Shown piece by piece: positions 43,181-52,571 of a DNA stretch of 64,000 bases. The notes under the pieces were generated by a model that saw nothing but the letters and a program-made list of their open reading frames with translations, made no database searches and had not been told where the DNA came from. Source of the DNA: Saccopteryx bilineata (taxonomy: Eukaryota > Chordata > Mammalia > Chiroptera > Emballonuridae); contig NC_089495.1 in assembly GCF_036850765.1 (NCBI RefSeq), forward strand, positions 197,602,847 through 197,666,846, in the 5' to 3' direction. How positions within the stretch are numbered: position 1 is the stretch's first letter; the number at the start of each line of letters is the position of its first letter. The position numbers and the translations under genes were made by a program.

Positions 43181-43929
43181 TTTCTCTTTCTTGATTTTTC
43201 CAGCCCTTAAATGAAATTTAAAATTAAAAATAAAATATAGAGCTACATGAACAATGCAAGCACATTAGGAACTGAAAACGTTATGTCGTGGTAGGTGAAT
43301 TTTCGGAAGCTAAATTAACAAAACTAAATATCAAACAAAACCACTAATTTAGAGTGATATTCTGGTGGATTTATCATTTTCTAATTTAAAAATGTCTGTT
43401 TTATGCAACTGTTTAGTCAAATATGTTATTAATCAATATGGTTTGAGGTTAGATTTCCACTTTAAAACTCAAATTTCAGGAAAATATTTGTAAATAAAAT
43501 TATACATATTTGAAAATTATTAGATAATGAATTAATAAAATGTGAATTGTGCTTGCCTATGATTGAACATTCACTGAGAAAGAAATAATCGTGAGTCTAC
43601 AATGTCATATGTGCCATGTCATGTTTCAGTAAGAAGTACACAAAGTCATTAGCGTGCTCAGTATATCGTGTGCTCTCTCAAGGTCTCCCGTGTGGAGCAC
43701 ATGCATCTCATAATCTCATCTCACTGCACTGTACCAATCCTTTACAGATCATCATGTCAAATACAAATACGTCACATCACACACAATGGGTCGACTCTGC
43801 ATCAATTGAATATGGACATTTACAGATTAGTCTTCCAATATCAAAAAGGAGGACATGTAGGAGGACACTTTTCCAGGGAGGACGGAACTTACAAAAGAAG
43901 GACTGTCTTCCCTAAAGGAAGACACCTTA

Positions 43930-44320
43930 TTTGAATGTCATAATACTAAGTTCTAACCAGCTGCAGGGCCTTTGCACCTGATGTTCCCTCTGCCTGGGTC
44001 ACTCTCCTCTTTGCTGTGACCGAGCTTCCTTTTTCTCCACTTCCTGGTCTCAGATCAAGCATTTCTTCCTTTCCTTAATCTCCCAGTCGAAGGCATAGCT
44101 CCCTAGGCTATTCTCTTGTAGCGCCCTTTTTCTTCTATTTACCAAAGCTCGAAATTTGATTCGTTTGTGTTATGTAATGAACATCAATCTTTATACACTC
44201 CGTGATGAAGGGGTCTTGTCTGCCCCCTTTCAACACCATGTCCCCAGCACCCAGCACAGCGCCTGGCACTTACCACACTTTCAATAGTGAATGCATTAAA
44301 CTGTTATAATAGCCAGGAAT
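43930..44320 (+). repeat. L2 LINE 3' end
   Basis: GCACCTGATGTTCCCTCTGC, CTGGTCTCAGATCAAGCATT, GTGATGAAGGGGTCTTGTCT, CCCAGCACCCAGCACAGCGC and CTGGCACTTACCACACTTTC follow the L2 3' region. Old and non-coding. Confidence 0.8.
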
Positions 44321-44639
44321 GTTCACGCCTTAAATTAGGGCCATAGTAGCAACACTGAGAACAAAAGGCTAACGCCACACGAAGTGAACAGAAGAAGTTT
44401 GAGACCACTCATCCCCATAGCACAGAGTTCTGAGTATGCAATTGTCTTGCTGAGCCTGTACAGGTCAACAACCCTTTGTCCACTAAACCCTCAGTTGTCC
44501 CCTCAGTGAAACGAAAACGACGTCACTGTAGCTGGGCAAACCAACTATCCGCCAAGAAAGGGGGAAGAAAAGGTTGGGCTCAGGCACAGTGTTGCGGTGA
44601 CTCACTTGAGCCCACTTAACGTGTTGAGAAAACGCGCAA

Positions 44640-45310
44640 AAATTCCTGACGCTCCCTGAGGCCGGAAATAACTTCCTAGTGGAAGTCCTAACGTAAAATG
44701 GATCCCCCATATGCGCAGCGCCACGATTCTTTGTACTCTCATAAAGCATCCGATGTGCAGCAAAGGAGGGGGGCTATTTTAGAGCCGTTACCTTTTGTTT
44801 CTTTTAAAATATCTTTCCGCATTTCTCGGCAGATCTCTCCAAAAATTGTTTAATCGAAGTCTAAAGAATTCTCAGGACTGTAGGGGAGAAAGGAGATTCT
44901 AGCACGGGATAAGCAGGAGATAGATAGGTAGGTGCTCGTCCGCAGTGCCACCTGGTGGAGTCGAGAAACCAATGCCCTCCTCTTCCCCGACCCCACGACT
45001 CCCAGTAGGACCCGGAGACCTTTATGTTACTACATTTCCTACAGGTCTCTGCGCAAAGGCCGAAGCCGAACCGCGACTCACTTCCCCCGCCTCTAGAGTA
45101 AAGGGTGCTTTTATCGTCACTAGCCTGTAAAATTGCCAACAGACTTGGGGCTAACCCGGCAACCACCGCATCTAATCAACCAGGAAGAAAATAAGCGCTG
45201 CAAGACCCTCTGGGAAATGTAGTTCCAAAGAATATCTCTGGGAAACAGGAAAGCAAGGCCGCGTACGGTCACGTGATCTGCGCGTGCGCTGTTGTGGAGG
45301 TTGCCTTTAC
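44640..45310. promoter_or_regulatory. Promoter-like motif cluster
   Basis: Within 670 bp lie an ETS-like CCGGAA at 44662-44667 and a full CTCF-like core at 44945-44958. A ZNF143-like word (minus strand GGAACTACATTTCCCAGAG) is at 45208-45226, an E-box TCACGTGA at 45269-45276 and an NRF1-like TGCGCGTGCGCT at 45279-45290. CpG content is locally raised around 45255-45295. These motifs cluster at mammalian housekeeping promoters, and the closely spaced trio at 45208-45290 suggests a start site just right of it or divergent starts. No first exon with a convincing frame or donor is identified. Confidence 0.38.
44945..44958 (-). promoter_or_regulatory. CTCF-like motif, full core match
   Basis: The minus strand reads CCACCAGGTGGCAC, a complete match to CCASYAGRKGGCRS. 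It is outside recognised repeats. Confidence 0.55.
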
Positions 45311-46125
45311 CTGCGTTGTTTCGGGGGTTCCAAGCGGTACTGCTAATGTCTGTGCTGGACTTGTGCACAGGTCTGGCCAGCTTAGTCGTTGAGGCGTTCC
45401 TGTTGGCCAGCGCTGACCATATATTTGCATGTACTTAAACGTATGGCTTCTATGACCTCGAGTTAACTTGCAGGCTCTTACAGGATGCTCTTCCCCTACT
45501 TTGGCCTGTGCAGCAGCCTGGTTTGGCTCGAATTGCTTCAGAGCTTTACCAAATAAGCCATTAATCAATTATTGAATCACTTCATCTTTGGAGACCTTTC
45601 CCACTACTGTTCACACACCACCACCTTGTCCTCACCCATGACTGTGTCTCCTCAGAAATTTAAGTTGTGGGTCCTCGCTACTTTTTTGCTATCAGCCACC
45701 TCCTAGTTTCATTTCTTTCCCTTCCCAGCTTGGTACCTAAGAATCCTGTCTGGCCTCGTGTTCTTCGGTAACAACCCCAAAATGTAGATAAATACAGTTA
45801 CCTGCTTTGGGTTTGCTGGGTGCTCCTAGAGAGGGAAAAATACATCACCTAACTACACAGGTTGGTTCCACTAGAGTCAAAGTCACAGGAATATAATAAA
45901 CAGAGGCAGAGAGCCTGCTGCCAAAGCCTCTGGAAAGAGTACAAGGCTTTGGAATGGCTTTGTTGCCTTACACCCCGTGCTTGTCCTTCTATAAGAGCAT
46001 TAGATGAAATGGTGAGGAAAGCAAAATAGTAGTTATAATAATATCCTCAAATGACATATTGGTAAGTAGAGAACCCTGAAAAGACTTAAACGGAAATATT
46101 AAGTAACATATAAACAATGAAATGA
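45311..46125. other. Unassigned DNA
   Basis: Sequence right of the promoter-like cluster. No start codon with a long frame or splice donor stands out on the plus strand; frames at 45120-45568 on the minus strand have no recognisable family. Confidence 0.35.
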
Positions 46126-46975
46126 GGCCCTGGCCAGTTGGCTCAGTGGTAGAGCGTCGGCCTGGCGTGCAGGAGTCCTGGGTTCAATTCCTGGCCTGGG
46201 CACACAGGAGAAGCGCCCATCTGCTTCTCCACCGCTCCCCCCTCTCCTTCCTCTCTGTCTCTCTCTTCCCCTTCCACAGCCAAGGCTCCATTGGAGCAAA
46301 GTTGGCCTGGGCGCTGAGGATGGCTCTATGGCAGGGGTCCCCAAACTACGGCCTGCGGGCTGCATGTGGCTCCCTGAGGTCATTTATCCGGCCCCTGCCA
46401 CACTTCCAGAAGGGGCAACTCTTTCATTGGTGGTCAGTGAGAGGAGCACAGGATAAGGATGCATCCTACTTCCAGTGACACGGGACACACGCGTCACGGC
46501 TCTGGAAGCGCATCATATCAGTTGTTACGGCTAGCAGTGACAAATATGGAACCGGACATTGACCACCTCATTAGCCAAAAGCAGGCCCATAGTTCCTATT
46601 GAAATACTGGTCAGTTTGTTGATTTAAATTTACTTGTTCTTTATTTTAAATATTGTATTTGTTTCCATTTTGTTTTTTTACTTTAAAATAAGATATGTGC
46701 AGTGTGCATAGGGATTTGTTCATAGTTTTTTTTTTTATAGTCCGGCCCTCCAATGGTCTGAGGGACAGTGAACTGGCCCCCTGTGTAAAAAGTTTGGGGA
46801 CCCCTGCTCTATGGCCTCTGCTTCAGGTGCTAGAATGGCTCTGGTTGCAACAGAGCATCGCCCCCTGGTGGGCGTGCTGTGTGGATCCTGGTCGGGCACA
46901 TGCGGGAGTCTGTCTGACTGCCTCCCGGTTTCCAACTTCAGAAAAATAAAAAAATAAAAGAGAGAGAGAGAAATA
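46126..46975 (+). mobile_element. SINE-A interrupted by a hAT element
   Basis: Head GGCCCTGGCCAGTTGGCTCA and GGGTTCAATTCCTGG B box run to GGATGGCTCTATGG at 46331. The SINE resumes at 46807 with CTCTATGGCCTCTGCTTCAG and ends at TTTCCAACTTCAG and an A-rich tail. A CTCF-like box lies at 46858-46871. The second half lacks the short GACGCCCCAGATGGGCA segment found in the other copies. A flanking duplication for the SINE is unclear. Confidence 0.92.
46332..46806. mobile_element. Non-autonomous hAT element (475 bp)
   Basis: Ends CAGGGGTCCCCAAACTACG and AGTTTGGGGACCCCTG are inverted repeats. The 8-bp duplication CTCTATGG is perfect (46324-46331 and 46807-46814). It lies inside a SINE-A, so it is younger than that SINE. 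The interior has a T-rich segment and no transposase. Confidence 0.95.
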
Positions 46976-47221
46976 GCAAAAAAGCATAGCAAAGATGCTA
47001 ATTTGATATAAGTTAAAAGAGTTGAGTGAGCCCAGAAAGCAAATGACAAAGTCCTTTAAAAAGCATTATGCTGGGAAAAGGTTGGGTGTTTCTGATGGAA
47101 AGCCAGTATAGGCAATGTTTTGTTAGTTTTCCTGAAATATTTAAAAATTATACCAAACATAAAACAAGAAAAAAAAATCCCTTGAGAAATGGCAAGTCTA
47201 AGACCTTGGTAATCAGTTACT

Positions 47222-47376
47222 AATTTAGCTTGGATGCTGAGGACTCAGGTTGGAAACCCTGAGGTTGCCAGCTTGATCGCGGACTCACCAGCTTGAGCAC
47301 AGAACCTCACGCTTAAGTGTAGGATTGTAGATGTGACCCAATAGTCACTGGCTTGAGCCCAAAGGTAATCTCTCGT

Positions 47377-47418
<42 letters not shown>

Positions 47419-47475
47419 TCTCTCTCCTCTCTCTCCCTCTCTCTCTCTCTCACACACACACATACACACACACAT
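47222..47475 (+). mobile_element. SINE-C-like copy with microsatellite tail
   Basis: ACTCAGGTTGGAAACCCTGA, GGTTGCCAGCTTGATCGCGG, TCACTGGCTTGAGCCCAAAG read as SINE-C lacking a clean head. It runs into (TC)n and (CA)n arrays at 47381-47475. Confidence 0.7.
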
Positions 47476-47489
47476 ATGAGATAAAGTTG

Positions 47490-47828
47490 TGTGTGTGTGA
47501 GAGAGAGAGAGAGGGAGAGAGAGGAGAGAGAGAGGCAGACAGAGGGACAGATAGGGACAGACAGGAAGGGAGAGAGATGAGAAGTATCAATTCTTCGTTG
47601 CGGCACCTCAGTTGTTCATTGATTGCTTTTTCATATGTGCCTTGACGGGGGGGGGGGGTTACAGCAGAGCAAGTAACCCCTTTCTCAAGCCAGCGACCTT
47701 GGGCTCAGGCTGGTGAGCCTTGCTCAAACCAGATAAGCCTGCGCTCAAGCTGGCGACCTCGGGGTTTGAACCTGGGTCCTCTGCATCCCAGTCCAACATT
47801 CTATCCACTGCACCACCGCCTGATCAGG
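47490..47828 (-). mobile_element. SINE-C copy, opposite orientation
   Basis: (TG)n and (AG)n at the left, then GACAGATAGGGACAGACAGG, GTTGCGGCACCTCAGTTGTT, a poly-G run near 47647-47659, CTCGGGGTTTGAACCTGGGT and a CACCACCGCCTGATCAGG head. It forms an inverted pair with the SINE-C at 47222-47475. Confidence 0.9.
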
Positions 47829-48200
47829 CTATATATATTTATATAATTTTTAGACCCACCTGGTCAGGCTATATATATAATTTTTAGACTTGAAGAGGGG
47901 CTTAAATAAACTCATTAAAAAATTTTTAAATGTTTTAACAGGTCTTTTCTTGAAGAAAAAAGGTGACTAAAACAGATACATTTGTACATTTCAGAGTTTC
48001 CCACTGTGCTGTATCTCAGCAGCAGACTCTCTTGTAGAATGGGCTCCTGCTGTCATAGAGGCCATTAAGTAAGCTTTGGAGTCACCAGGTGGAGACCGCA
48101 CATAGCCTGGAACTTCTCAGGAAGGATTCTACTCCAAGTGCATGGTTGTTCTCTTAACCATGATGATGTTTTATTAATGTATATCTTTGCTCCTCTATAA
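47829..48200. other. Unassigned DNA with a short AT duplication
   Basis: GGTCAGGCTATATATA text occurs at the end of the SINE (as GATCAGGCTATATATA) and again near 47861-47876, giving a local direct repeat of about 45 bp. No exon follows. Confidence 0.4.
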
Positions 48201-48464
48201 GTGATTTTCAACCTTTTTCATCTCATGATACACATAAACTAATTCTAAAATTCTGCGGCATACCAAAAAATGTACTTTTTGCCAATCTGACAAAAAAATA
48301 GGATAATTTTGATTCATTCACACCAGACAGCTATTGCTGTGTTTGCTGCTGTCATTTTTTTAAAAAATTGATAATCTAAGAAAAAAAAGAGGTCAGTGCC
48401 CCTGACTAAACAGTCAGGTATTACGTTTTAAACATCCTTGTGGCACACCAGTTGAAAACCACCA
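48201..48464. mobile_element. Non-autonomous hAT element (264 bp)
   Basis: Left end GTGATTTTCAACCTTTTTCA and right end CAGTTGAAAACCACCA are inverted repeats. The 8-bp duplication CTCTATAA is perfect at 48193-48200 and 48465-48472. The outer CA of the usual CAGTG end is lost at the left. Confidence 0.85.
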
Positions 48465-48976
48465 CTCTATAATGTGAGGTTCGTTTGTCATGCAAAAAGT
48501 TCATGAAATACCGTAAACTCTGTATATTTTCACATATCATGTGATATATGGTATCATTAGAAAAAGAAGCAAACTGGTGAGTTAACAGTTAACTGAGAAA
48601 GGTATTGCTTTGAAAGCAATCCAATGTATTACACTTCTACATATCAAACTTGCCACCTGATTCTAAATTTAAAGGCTTGCTGTTTACGAAACTGGAAATT
48701 ATAGCTACATTTACACGTGTCTCTCGGGAAATGCACACATCTTTATATGCAAGGCAAATATCCAGAACCAAATAAAACAATTCTGGAATCCCACACAGGA
48801 CATTAATATTTTAGGAGTAGAGCACAAGCTCCACAATGAACAAGAAAACTTAAGCATCGTAGGGGGGAAATCACAAAGATATCAGTTATTAATTTTCAAT
48901 GCATCTCTAACTATTTGTGCAGAACCAGTTTGTTTATTTGTTTCCAATTCATTGCACACCAATACTTTTGTAAAAT
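48465..48976. other. Unassigned DNA
   Basis: AT-rich without a recognised repeat or frame. Confidence 0.35.
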
Positions 48977-48988
48977 AAGAGTTTATTT

Positions 48989-49201
48989 ATAACCTGGCTT
49001 ATGATGGCACAGTGGATAAAAGCATCGACCTGGAATGCTGAGTTTGCCGGTTCAAAACCCTAGGCTTGCCTGGTCAAGGCACATATGGGAGTTGGTGCTT
49101 CCTACTCCTCCCCCCTTCTGTCTCTCTCTCTCTCTCTCTCTTTGTCTTTCCTCTCTCTCTAAAAATGAATAAATAAAAAATCTTTTAAAAAATTATAAAA
49201 C
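48989..49201 (+). mobile_element. SINE-B copy
   Basis: ACCTGGCTTATGATGGCACA head, GCCGGTTCAAAACCCTAGG, CAAGGCACATATGGGAGTTG, a TCTC tract and an A-rich tail. Target duplications AAGAGTTTATTT lie at 48977-48988 and 49202-49213. Confidence 0.9.
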
Positions 49202-49213
49202 AAGAGTTTATTT

Positions 49214-49779
49214 CTAGGGGGTTAAATAGTGAAATTATAATGAATTATAAAATATAAAAAATACAAGACCATATTTTTTATTATTAGATTCAACATACAT
49301 AAAATCACTCTAAAATTTCTCTAAACGTTCCCAAATACTTAGGCCCAATGCTTTATTTAGTTCATGGTAGACCAGATCACCAACCCACACTTGTATAAGG
49401 ACCATATCTTGAATATCACTGAGATAAAGCATCTAAAAATGGAGATCTTCCAGAAGCATATCACATGTTACTTCCTAGCTCAAACTTCTGTTATTTTTAT
49501 AATATTGACTTTTATCAAAGTCATAATTATGTATAGTTTAAAGGTCGGTCGGAAGTGCAAGGCTTTAAAAACCAGGAGTCCTTCGTGCCTTCCTTCACCT
49601 CCCTGTTAGTTTTTCTCCCTTTTCTCTTTCCTTTGCTTCCATGTTTCTGAACAACAAGCATATAATGCTATCTAGAAAGACATATTTCATCCTAAGGTAC
49701 AAATAATAATAAATATCCATCACCCACCTTAAAAAAATAAAGCATTACATTTATAGCTGAAGCTCTATATTACCTTACC
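49214..49779. other. Unassigned AT-rich DNA
   Basis: AT-rich with one 81-codon frame at 49364-49609 lacking any family resemblance. Confidence 0.35.
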
Positions 49780-50901
49780 TGATTTCATTCCCCTAGCCAA
49801 AAGTAAACCACATTGGTTTTTATTGGTGTTTATTATTCCCATACATGTCTTTTTATACCTTTACTAGATGTGTCTTTATTCCCAAACCAAGTATATATTG
49901 GTTGGTTGGTTTTTTGAATTAAGTTTTAGAAAAATAGTATAATACTTTCTGAAATTATTTTTCCCCTTAACATAATGTTTTTGAGAATTATCCACAATGA
50001 TATATGTAGCTGTGGTTCATTCATTTCTTCTGTTGTGCCAGTATCTTGTTATATGAATGTACAATTTATTTACCCATTCCCTGTTGATGGACATTTGGAT
50101 TGCTTCCCATTTGTTATTATTACAGTGTTTCAATGCACATTCCTTTACATTTTTTACTCATGCACAACTGCAAGAACCCAGAGTATATATACCCGTGTGA
50201 TTCTGTGTGATTCATATATCAATGAGTGGAATTACTGGGTTAAAAGACCTATGCACCTTCATGTGTCTTCACCTTGAGATACTGCCTACTTGGTCTCTGA
50301 AATGCTTGAACCAATTTACACTTTCTTTCAATGTGTAGGGGAGTTCCCATGTCTCCATCGGACCACAAAATTTGAGATTGTCAAGCTTTAATTTTCCCAA
50401 GTTGATGGCTTTGCCATGGTACCTCATTATGGTCTTGTTTGCATTTCCCTGATTAATAATGAGGTCGAACATCTTTTCATACATTTGTGAGCCATTCTGG
50501 CTTCCTAGTCTGTGATTCACTTCTTTATCTTTTATTCATTTTTCTGTTGCGCTTTTGTAAGTATTGATTTATGCGTTATTTATGTATTCTGGATTTGAGT
50601 TCCTTGTCAATTCTGTATATTGCAAAATTTCCCCAGTCTGTACTTTGTCTCTTCACCTTTTTAATGATGTCTTTTGACACTGGGGCATTTTAAATTTTAA
50701 TGATACTAACTTTATCAGCTTTTTCTCTAATGAAAGATCTTAAGACATGCTCTCTTGCCCTGGCCAGGTAACTCGCTTGGAACATCATCCCGATGCAGCA
50801 AGGCTGTGGGTTCAATCCCCAGTCGGGGCACATACAAGAATCAACCAATGAATGCAGAGATAAGTGGAACAGCAAGTCGATGTTTCACTCTCTCCCTCCC
50901 A

Positions 50902-50935
<34 letters not shown>

Positions 50936-51690
50936 AAAGTCAATCAATAAAAAAAAAATATTTTTTAAGGGCTTGCTCGCATATTTTCTTTTAAAAGTTG
51001 TCTTTTCTTACTAGGTTCTTGAATTCCACTTAGATTTTTGTATTTGGTCTAAGTAAGAGTTTTCATTTTATTTTTTCCTATATGAATAGCCAATTATAAT
51101 TTTTTGAAAGTCTATTTTTTCTCCACTGATCTGCAATGCCACTCTCATAGAGAGCAAATGTCCATCTCTGGCTGTGTTTCTCTGTCCCGTTCTGGTGATC
51201 TAGTTCTCTATCCCTGTTCCGAGGCCACACTGTTTTAATTGCCTTGTTGTGTGCTAGGTAGGGTGAAGCCACGCTCCTCCGCTGCTGCATGTGTGTCTTA
51301 CCTGTTCATCTATATTTTTGAATCAGCTTGTTGAGTTCCCAAAGAAATATGTCAGGATTTTGATTGGAATTGCAATGAAATCTTTATATTCCTTCAGAGA
51401 ATTGACAACTTAATCATATTAAGCTTTCCTGTCCATGTTTGTAATGTGTTTTTCTCTTTATTTGGGTCATCTTGAAGATTTTTTTCACCATTTTAAATAA
51501 TTTTCTTCATAAAGGGTTTAAATATCTTTTGTTAGATTTATTGCAAGGTACTTGGTCATTTCTTTCTTAACGTTGTAAATGACCTATTTTTTAATTTTAT
51601 TTTTCAGTTCTTTGTGTCTGAACTATAGGAAAGCAATTGAATCACCTAATAATTCTAATAAACTGTCTGTAAATTATCTTGGCTCTTTTT
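49780..51690 (-). mobile_element. Long old L1 segment, SINE inserted
   Basis: Plus-strand text such as CCCTGTTGATGGACATTTGG, TGAGTGGAATTACTGGGTTA and GCATTTCCCTGATTAATAAT is the reverse complement of L1 ORF2. On the minus strand 50520-50269 reads NQGNANKTIMRYH, a decayed form of an ORF2 motif. The element is dead, and it is interrupted at about 50756-50965 by a SINE-D. Confidence 0.75.
50756..50965 (+). mobile_element. SINE-D copy
   Basis: GCCCTGGCCAGGTAACTCGC head, GGTTCAATCCCCAGTCGGGG, AATCAACCAATGAATGCAGA, GTCTGTCTGTCTGTCTCTCT and an A tail. Target duplication is not clear. Confidence 0.88.
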
Positions 51691-51726
51691 ATGTGAATAA
51701 TCATATAACCTGTGAATGATAGACAA

Positions 51727-52215
51727 TAAATTGGATAATGCCTCCCCCACCAAAGAAGTCCACATCCCAATCCCCAAAATCTGTGCGTGTGTTACCTTAC
51801 AGGACAAAATGAACTTTGTAGACGTGACTCACTTAAGGGTTTTGAGATGAGGAGATTTTCCCAATTATCCAGATAAGCCCAATACAATCACAAGAGTCCT
51901 TTTAAGAGAAAGGCAGGAGGGACAGAGACAGTGAAGGTTCTTTAGTGACAGTAGCGTGCAGAGACGATGTGACTATGGAAGCAAAGAGTGGAGTGGTGTG
52001 TTTTGATTATGTAAGAAGGAGCCACAAGCCAAGGATAGAAGGCAGTCTCTGGAAGCTGGAAAAGACAAGAAAACAGAGTTCCCCCAGAACCTCCAGAAGC
52101 AACACAGCCCTGCTGACACCTTGGTTTTAGACCATAGACTAGCCTAATTTTGGACTTCCTGAGCCGTAAGAGAATAAACTTGTGTTGTGTTAAGCAACTA
52201 AATTTGTAGTAATTT
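51727..52215 (+). repeat. Ancient LTR-like mammalian repeat
   Basis: GTCCACATCCCAATCCCCAA, CTTTGTAGACGTGACTCACT, TTTTGAGATGAGGAGATTTT, GATGTGACTATGGAAGCAAA and TCTCTGGAAGCTGGAAAAGA are followed by CCTCCAGAAGCAACACAGCC and AATAAACTTGTG. The order is that of a familiar mammal-wide LTR-like repeat; the exact subfamily is not certain. Confidence 0.65.
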
Positions 52216-52426
52216 GTTATACATTTGTCTACTAATGTGATCATTTCTTTCCCTCATTTTCTCTTTTCTCTCTGAAACTTATATTCACTGTTGGATCATC
52301 TTGACTGAGCCTTGAATCTTCTCTCCTCTTCTCTCTGCTTTCTGTTTTCTTTGTATTTTTCTTCTACTACCTAATGCATCTATTGAATTTTTTATTTCTG
52401 CTATTATCTTTCTAAATTATCTGTTG
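52216..52426. other. Pyrimidine-rich unassigned DNA
   Basis: CT-rich sequence with no recognised element. Confidence 0.35.
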
Positions 52427-52571
52427 ATTTTAGAGAGAGAAGAAGGGAGGGAGAAAGAGACAGAGAGACAGAAACATCAAACTGTTCCTCTATGTGCCCT
52501 GACTGGGGATCAAACCCACAACCTCTGCGTGTCAGGACAACACTCCAACCAACAGAGCCATCAGGTCAGAG
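52427..52571 (-). mobile_element. SINE-D copy
   Basis: GAGAGAGAAGAAGGGAGGGA, ATGTGCCCTGACTGGGGATC, AAACCCACAACCTCTGCGTG and ACCAACAGAGCCATCAGGTC are the reverse complement of SINE-D. Confidence 0.85.

Larger units (their letters stand above)
39065..43929 (-). mobile_element. Decayed autonomous hAT transposon, interrupted
   Basis: A minus-strand transposase relic fills this interval. It is split by a 2.06-kb retroposon (39831-41886), so the native element was about 2.8 kb. Candidate short ends are TAAGGTGACC (39065) and GACACCTTA (43921-43929), next to similar CCTTGAAT / TTTGAAT flanks. The match is imperfect, so the boundaries are tentative. The right subterminal zone (43849-43925) repeats AGGAGGACA-like words, as expected for transposase-binding sites. 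The type resembles Zaphod/Tip100-like hAT elements, judged from memory. Confidence 0.72.

Noticed and set aside
47245..47606. Ser/Leu- or Glu/Arg-repeat proteins
   Set aside because: Translations of TC/AG microsatellite between two SINEs.
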